Shown here one piece after another: positions 1 through 5,060 of a stretch of DNA of 5,060 nucleotides. Position numbers and translations under genes: made by a program. Source of the DNA: Reyranella sp. (GTDB taxonomy: Bacteria > Pseudomonadota > Alphaproteobacteria > Reyranellales > Reyranellaceae). Under the pieces are notes generated by a model. That model saw nothing but the letters and a program-made list of their open reading frames with translations, was not told the DNA's origin and made no database searches. Where the stretch lies: positions 1 through 5,060 of the forward strand of contig SCVT01000733.1 of NCBI GenBank assembly GCA_004296815.1, given 5' to 3'. The first letter of the stretch is position 1; every line of letters begins with the position of its first letter.

Positions 1-1092
1 CGCGAAATGCCGGGGAGCATCCGCCGGCCGATCGTAGAAGGCGCTCACCGGAACAGCTGTGACCCCTGCTTCGACAGTGATGTGGCGGCAGAAATCCTCG
101 TCGGTGCCGTTGAAACCGAGAGGCCGGAAGTCCGTCGTCACGAAGTAGGTCCCGTGCGACGGCAGCACGTCGAAGCCGATCTCGGAAAGCGCGCCCGCGA
201 GATGATCGCGTTTGCGCTGCATGTCGGAGGCCAGGGTGGCGAAATAGGTGTCGCCCAGGCGCAGTCCGGTCGCCGCGCCCCATTGCAGGTTGGGCGGCGT
301 GGTGAAGGTCATGAACTGATGCGTCTTGGCGATCGCCTTCATGAGCTCAGGTGCGGCGGTGATGTAGCCGACCTTCCAGCCGGTAAGGCTGAAGCTCTTG
401 CCGGCCGAACCGATGCGCACCGTACGATCGCGCATGCCGGGCAACGTCATCAGAGAGAGGTGACGCCGGTCGTCGAAGATGATGTGCTCGTAGACCTCGT
501 CGCACACGGCATAGACATCGTGCTTGAGGCAGAGGTCCGCGATGAACTGCAGCTCCTCGCGATCGAACACTTTCGAACAGGGATTCATCGGCGTGTTGAA
601 CAGGATCAGCTTGGTCTTCGCGCTGAACGCCGACGCAAGCTCCTCCCGCGGCAGACGCCAGGTCGGTGGCTCCAGTCGCACCAGCTTCGGCACGCCGCCG
701 GCGCGCCGCACCATCGGCAGGTAGGAATCGTAGAGCGGCTCGATCAGGACCACTTCGTCGCCCGGCTCGATCAGTCCGAACAGGCAATCGCCCAGCGCCT
801 CGGTCGCGCCCGACGTCACCAGCACCTCGCTCTGCCAGTCGACGTCCAGCCCCTGGAAGCGCTTGGCATGCTCGGCCACGGCCTGCCGCAACTCCGGGAT
901 GCCCATCATCGGCGGATACTGATTGTGCCCGGACAGCAGGAACTCGGCCGCCGCCGCCCTCACCTCTTCCGGCCCCTTGTCGTCGGGAAAGCCCTGGCCG
1001 AGGTTGACCGACTTGTGCTCGCGGGCGAGCGCCGACATCACTTCGAACACCGTGGTGCCGAGGCCCGACATCAGCGAATTGGCGGATTTCAT
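1..1092 (-). CDS. PLP-dependent class I/II aminotransferase (KAT/YbdL-like), 3' end cut by window edge
   Basis: This is a fold-type I pyridoxal-phosphate aminotransferase, expected to be cytosolic and to move an amino group between an amino acid and a 2-oxo acid. The 364 codons read from ATG at 1092 contain no stop and run off the window; about 20-30 residues are probably missing compared with the usual 385-390. Visible landmarks are the N-terminal NLGQGFPDD (30-38), the PLP-phosphate loop SGATEA (94-99), FNTPMNP with Asn170, CDEVYEH with Asp198 and Tyr201, and SAGKSFSLTGWKVGY (229-243) with Schiff-base Lys232. The GWKVGY form resembles the kynurenine aminotransferase/cysteine-S-conjugate lyase and methionine aminotransferase (YbdL) group more than classical AspC. 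The C-terminal substrate-binding Arg lies beyond the edge. The start is chosen because GLGTTVFEVMSALA sits close to the N-terminus, as in relatives. The Shine-Dalgarno is weak (CAGAG at 1100-1104). It is divergent from glnBA. The exact substrate is not determined. Confidence 0.93.
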   Translation of the reverse strand, partial: MKSANSLMSGLGTTVFEVMSALAREHKSVNLGQGFPDDKGPEEVRAAAAEFLLSGHNQYPPMMGIPELRQAVAEHAKRFQGLDVDWQSEVLVTSGATEALGDCLFGLIEPGDEVVLIEPLYDSYLPMVRRAGGVPKLVRLEPPTWRLPREELASAFSAKTKLILFNTPMNPCSKVFDREELQFIADLCLKHDVYAVCDEVYEHIIFDDRRHLSLMTLPGMRDRTVRIGSAGKSFSLTGWKVGYITAAPELMKAIAKTHQFMTFTTPPNLQWGAATGLRLGDTYFATLASDMQRKRDHLAGALSEIGFDVLPSHGTYFVTTDFRPLGFNGTDEDFCRHITVEAGVTAVPVSAFYDRPADAPRHFA

Positions 1093-1119
1093 GTGATTAC
1101 TCTGATCGTCTGTTGTTTA

Positions 1120-1633
<514 letters not shown>

Positions 1634-1673
1634 GAACCCGGCCTTTTGGGGGCTGAAGATCTAACCACAAATA

Positions 1674-1679
1674 GAGGGA
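1674..1679 (+). promoter_or_regulatory. Ribosome binding site of glnA
   Basis: GAGGGA lies 10 bases before the glnA ATG. The spacing is slightly long but the match to the anti-Shine-Dalgarno is good, supporting 1690 as the start. Confidence 0.7.
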
Positions 1680-1689
1680 CGAACGACAA

Positions 1690-3096
1690 ATGGATGCCAA
1701 GCAAGTTCTCGCGATGATCAAGGAAAAGGACGTCAAGTTCGTTGACTTCCGCTTCACCGATCCGCGCGGCAAGTGGCAGCACACGGCCCGCATGGCCTCT
1801 GCCACCGACGAAGGCACGTTCGTCGACGGCGTGATGTTCGACGGCTCCTCGATCGCCGGCTGGAAGGCGATCAACGAGTCGGACATGATCCTGATGCCCG
1901 ATCCCTCGACCGCCGTGCTCGATCCCTTCGCCGCGCAGACCACGCTGATCGTGAGCTGCGACGTCGTCGAGCCCTCGACCGGCCAGCTCTACGCCCGCTG
2001 CCCGCGCTCGACCGCCAAGCGCGCCGAAGCCTTCATGAAGTCGTCCGGCATCGGCGACACAGCCGTGTTCGGTCCCGAGCTCGAGTTCTTCGTGTTCGAC
2101 GACGTCCGCTACGACGTCCAGATGCAGGGCAGCTTCTACTCGATCTCGTCCAACGAATCGCCGTGGAACAGCGGCATCGCGGTCGAGGGCGGCAACCTGG
2201 CCCACCGGCCGGGCGTCAAGGGCGGCTACTTCCCCGTCCAGCCGATCGACACCAGCAACGACCTGCGCGCCGAGATGATGTCGGTCTGCACCGACATGGG
2301 CATCGTCATGGAGATCCACCATCACGAGGTGGCGCCGTCGCAGAACGAGCTCGGCTTCCGCTTCGACACGCTCGTGAAGACCGCGGACAACGTGCAGAAG
2401 TACAAGTACACCCTGCACAACGTCGCCCACAGCTACGGCAAGTCGCTGACCTTCATGCCGAAGCCGCTCTACGGCGACAACGGCTCGGGCATGCACACCC
2501 ACCAGTCGATCTGGAAGGACGGCAAGCCGCTGTTCGCCGGGTCGGGCTACGCCGACCTCTCGGAGACGGCGCTCTACTACATCGGCGGCATCATCAAGCA
2601 CGCCAAGGCGCTGAACGCCTTCACCAACGCCAGCACCAACTCCTACAAGCGCGTGATCCCGGGCTTCGAGGCGCCGGTGCTGCTGGCCTACTCCTCGCGC
2701 AACCGCTCGGCCTCGTGCCGCATCCCCTACTCGGCGTCGCCGAAGGGCAAGCGCGTGGAAGTCCGCTTCCCCGATCCGTCCGCCAACCCCTACCTCGCGT
2801 TCGCCGCGATGTTGATGGCCGGCATCGACGGCATCAACAACAAGATCCATCCGGGCGACCCGATGGACAAGAACCTGTACGACCTGCCGCCGGAGGAACT
2901 CTCGAAGGTTCCGACCGTCGCCGGCTCGCTGCGCGAGGCGCTTAATTGCCTCGACGCCGACCGCAGCTTCCTCACCAAGGGTGGCGTGTTCACCGACGAC
3001 CAGATCGACGCCTACATGGAGCTCAAGTGGGAAGAGGTCTACAACTGGGAGCACCAGCCGGCGCCAATCGAGTACAAGATGTACTACTCGATCTGA
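1690..3096 (+). CDS. glnA: Type I glutamine synthetase (GSI-beta, adenylylation-regulated)
   Basis: This enzyme makes glutamine from glutamate, ammonia and ATP, the main ammonium-assimilation step, as a cytosolic dodecamer. The 468-residue length matches the enterobacterial enzyme. The N-terminal beta-grasp domain (about 1-100) includes [10 protein letters not shown] with Asp51 and Ser54. The catalytic domain shows metal and substrate residues: Glu130 and Glu132 in FGPELEFF, Glu213 and Glu220, [10 protein letters not shown] with His269 and His271, Arg321, Glu327 in GFEAPV, Arg339 and Arg344 in NRSASCRIP, and Glu357 and Arg359 in [16 protein letters not shown] carries Tyr397, the residue adenylylated by GlnE, which places it in the GSI-beta class; all key residues look intact. 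It shares the sigma-54 promoter with glnB and ends in an intrinsic terminator, so the two form a closed operon. No sign of transfer or decay is seen. Confidence 0.98.
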   Translation: MDAKQVLAMIKEKDVKFVDFRFTDPRGKWQHTARMASATDEGTFVDGVMFDGSSIAGWKAINESDMILMPDPSTAVLDPFAAQTTLIVSCDVVEPSTGQLYARCPRSTAKRAEAFMKSSGIGDTAVFGPELEFFVFDDVRYDVQMQGSFYSISSNESPWNSGIAVEGGNLAHRPGVKGGYFPVQPIDTSNDLRAEMMSVCTDMGIVMEIHHHEVAPSQNELGFRFDTLVKTADNVQKYKYTLHNVAHSYGKSLTFMPKPLYGDNGSGMHTHQSIWKDGKPLFAGSGYADLSETALYYIGGIIKHAKALNAFTNASTNSYKRVIPGFEAPVLLAYSSRNRSASCRIPYSASPKGKRVEVRFPDPSANPYLAFAAMLMAGIDGINNKIHPGDPMDKNLYDLPPEELSKVPTVAGSLREALNCLDADRSFLTKGGVFTDDQIDAYMELKWEEVYNWEHQPAPIEYKMYYSI

Positions 3097-3101
3097 TCCT
3101 T

Positions 3102-3115
3102 TCCGAATTTTCGGA
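3102..3115 (+). other. Small stem-loop just after the glnA stop codon
   Basis: TCCGAA-TT-TTCGGA forms a perfect 6-bp inverted repeat beginning 5 bases past the stop. A competing pairing joins TGATCC (3094-3099, including the stop codon) with GGATCA (3113-3118). It lies immediately ahead of the terminator hairpin and may stabilise the 3' end of the transcript. Confidence 0.45.
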
Positions 3116-3121
3116 TCATGG

Positions 3122-3150
3122 AAGGGCCCGCTGTCGCGGGCCTTTCTTTT
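3122..3150 (+). terminator. Rho-independent terminator of the glnBA operon
   Basis: GGCCCGC (3125-3131) pairs with GCGGGCC (3136-3142) around a TGTC loop. A G-U pair and two A-U pairs extend the stem to 10 bp, and TTTCTTTT follows directly. This is a textbook intrinsic terminator 25 bases after the glnA stop. Confidence 0.92.
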
Positions 3151-3175
3151 GTTGGAGGATGCCGCTAACGGAATC

Positions 3176-3181
3176 GAGGGA
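3176..3181 (+). promoter_or_regulatory. Ribosome binding site of the MaoC-like gene
   Basis: GAGGGA lies 7 bases before ATG 3189. This favours 3189 over the in-frame ATG at 3159, where the GGAGG motif directly abuts the codon and is too close to work well. Confidence 0.7.
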
Positions 3182-3188
3182 ACGGGAC

Positions 3189-4054
3189 ATGAGCGGCTGG
3201 ATGGACAAGGCGATGGACGATCTGCGCCCCTGGATCGGGCGCGTTCGCGTCGTCGAGGACGATATCGGTCTGATGGCGGTGCGCCGCGCCGCCGGGACCT
3301 TCGACATGGACCCCGAAAGCTTCCGCGTCGGCTCCGAACTGCCGCCGCACTGGTTCGGGATCTTCTTCACCGAGACCGTCCGCCAGAGCGACATCGGCCC
3401 CGACGGCCATCCCAACAAGGGCATCGTGCTGCCGCCGATCCCGATGCCGCGCCGCATGGGAGCCGGCCGCCGGGTCAAGGTCATGGGCAACCTGCGCGCC
3501 GGCGAGCCGGCCGTGAAGAAGGCGGAGGTCGCCGACATCGTCCCCAAGACCGGCCGCTCGGGCGACATCTTCGTGCTCACCATGCGCCACACGATCGAGC
3601 AGCACGGCAAGGTGCTGGCGGTCGACGATTTCGACGCCATTTATCGTCCCGCCGTACCGCCTGGCCAGAAGACGACGGCCACGGTGGCGACCCAGGCGCG
3701 CACCGACCAGGTCTGGAGCGACACGACGGCGCTCACCAATGCCCTCAACTTCCGCTACTCCGCCCTCACCTGGAACGCCCATCGCATCCATTACGACGGC
3801 GACTACACGCGGAGCGAAGAGGGCTATCCGGCGCTGGTCTCGAACGGCGGCCTTTCCATGCATCTCATGGTCGATGCCGCGCTCCGCCATGCCAAGGGCA
3901 CCCTCACCGGCTACACCGCCCGCCTCGTGCATCCGCTCTGGGTCGGCGACCGCATTGAGGTCCGTGGCGAGGCCCAGAAGGACGGCAAGCTCAAGATCTG
4001 GGCGGCCGACAAGAACGGCGTACTGTGCGGCGAGATGGATCTGGAGTTTGCCCA

Positions 4055-4058
<4 letters not shown>
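3189..4058 (+). CDS. MaoC/HTD2-like double-hotdog dehydratase (enoyl-CoA hydratase type)
   Basis: The 289-residue protein has the layout of the HTD2/FAS1-like dehydratase and mesaconyl-CoA hydratase group: a degenerate N-terminal hotdog half (about 10-150) and a catalytic C-terminal half (about 165-289). Such enzymes reversibly add water to an enoyl thioester in the cytosol. The C-terminal half contains FRYSALTWNAHRIHYDGDY (188-206); Asn196, His198, His201 and Asp203 correspond to the conserved N-x-H-x-I-H-x-D hydratase signature. EGYPALVSNGGLSMHLMVDA (211-230) is the usual following segment. There is no signal peptide or membrane helix. It overlaps the next gene by ATGA, so it is probably translationally coupled to a CoA-transferase, which suggests its substrate is a CoA ester rather than an ACP ester. 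Mesaconyl-C4-CoA or itaconyl-CoA hydratase is possible by family resemblance, but the substrate is unproven. Confidence 0.88.
4043..4046 (+). promoter_or_regulatory. Ribosome binding site of the CoA-transferase, inside the upstream gene
   Basis: GGAG sits 8 bases before ATG 4055, within the last codons of the hydratase. It supports the overlapping ATGA start and coupled translation. Confidence 0.6.

Positions 4059-5060
<1,002 letters not shown>

Noticed and set aside
3159..3188. Alternative in-frame ATG adding 10 residues to the MaoC-like protein
   Set aside because: Its GGAGG motif touches the start codon, whereas ATG 3189 has GAGGGA at a proper 7-base spacing. It cannot be wholly excluded.

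Overview
The window is about 5 kb of GC-rich chromosomal DNA. The dense coding, strong G/C third-position bias and a glnB-glnA pair with a -24/-12 promoter point to an alphaproteobacterium (Rhodospirillales or Hyphomicrobiales type). The genus cannot be fixed from sequence alone. I see no mobile element, tRNA, rRNA, CRISPR array or phage remnant.

Layout. (1) Bases 1-1092, minus strand: a PLP-dependent class I/II aminotransferase of the kynurenine aminotransferase/YbdL-like group, cut by the left window edge. (2) Bases 1093-1294: a divergent intergenic region holding three inverted repeats, a well-matched sigma-54 promoter firing to the right, and an 11-bp GC-rich hairpin at the start of the predicted leader. 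(3) Bases 1295-1633: glnB, the PII nitrogen signal protein. (4) Bases 1690-3096: glnA, a dodecameric type I glutamine synthetase with the adenylylation tyrosine at residue 397, followed by a clear intrinsic terminator. (5) Bases 3189-4058: a double-hotdog MaoC/HTD2-like dehydratase or hydratase. It overlaps by 4 bases with (6) a family III (CaiB/BaiF) CoA-transferase from 4055, cut by the right window edge.

How they work together. glnB and glnA form a nitrogen-assimilation operon. PII senses 2-oxoglutarate and ATP/ADP and, through its uridylylatable Tyr51, governs both NtrB/NtrC signalling and the adenylylation of glutamine synthetase at Tyr397. The sigma-54 promoter fits induction under nitrogen limitation. 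The hydratase and CoA-transferase form a second, translationally coupled operon that probably handles a CoA-thioester of an organic acid. Its substrate cannot be read from sequence, but a mesaconyl/itaconyl-type C5 dicarboxylic acid is one plausible case.

Most of the window is conserved housekeeping metabolism. The less routine parts are the control region upstream of glnB and the very short gap between the glnA terminator and the next operon. I do not find a previously undescribed system here.
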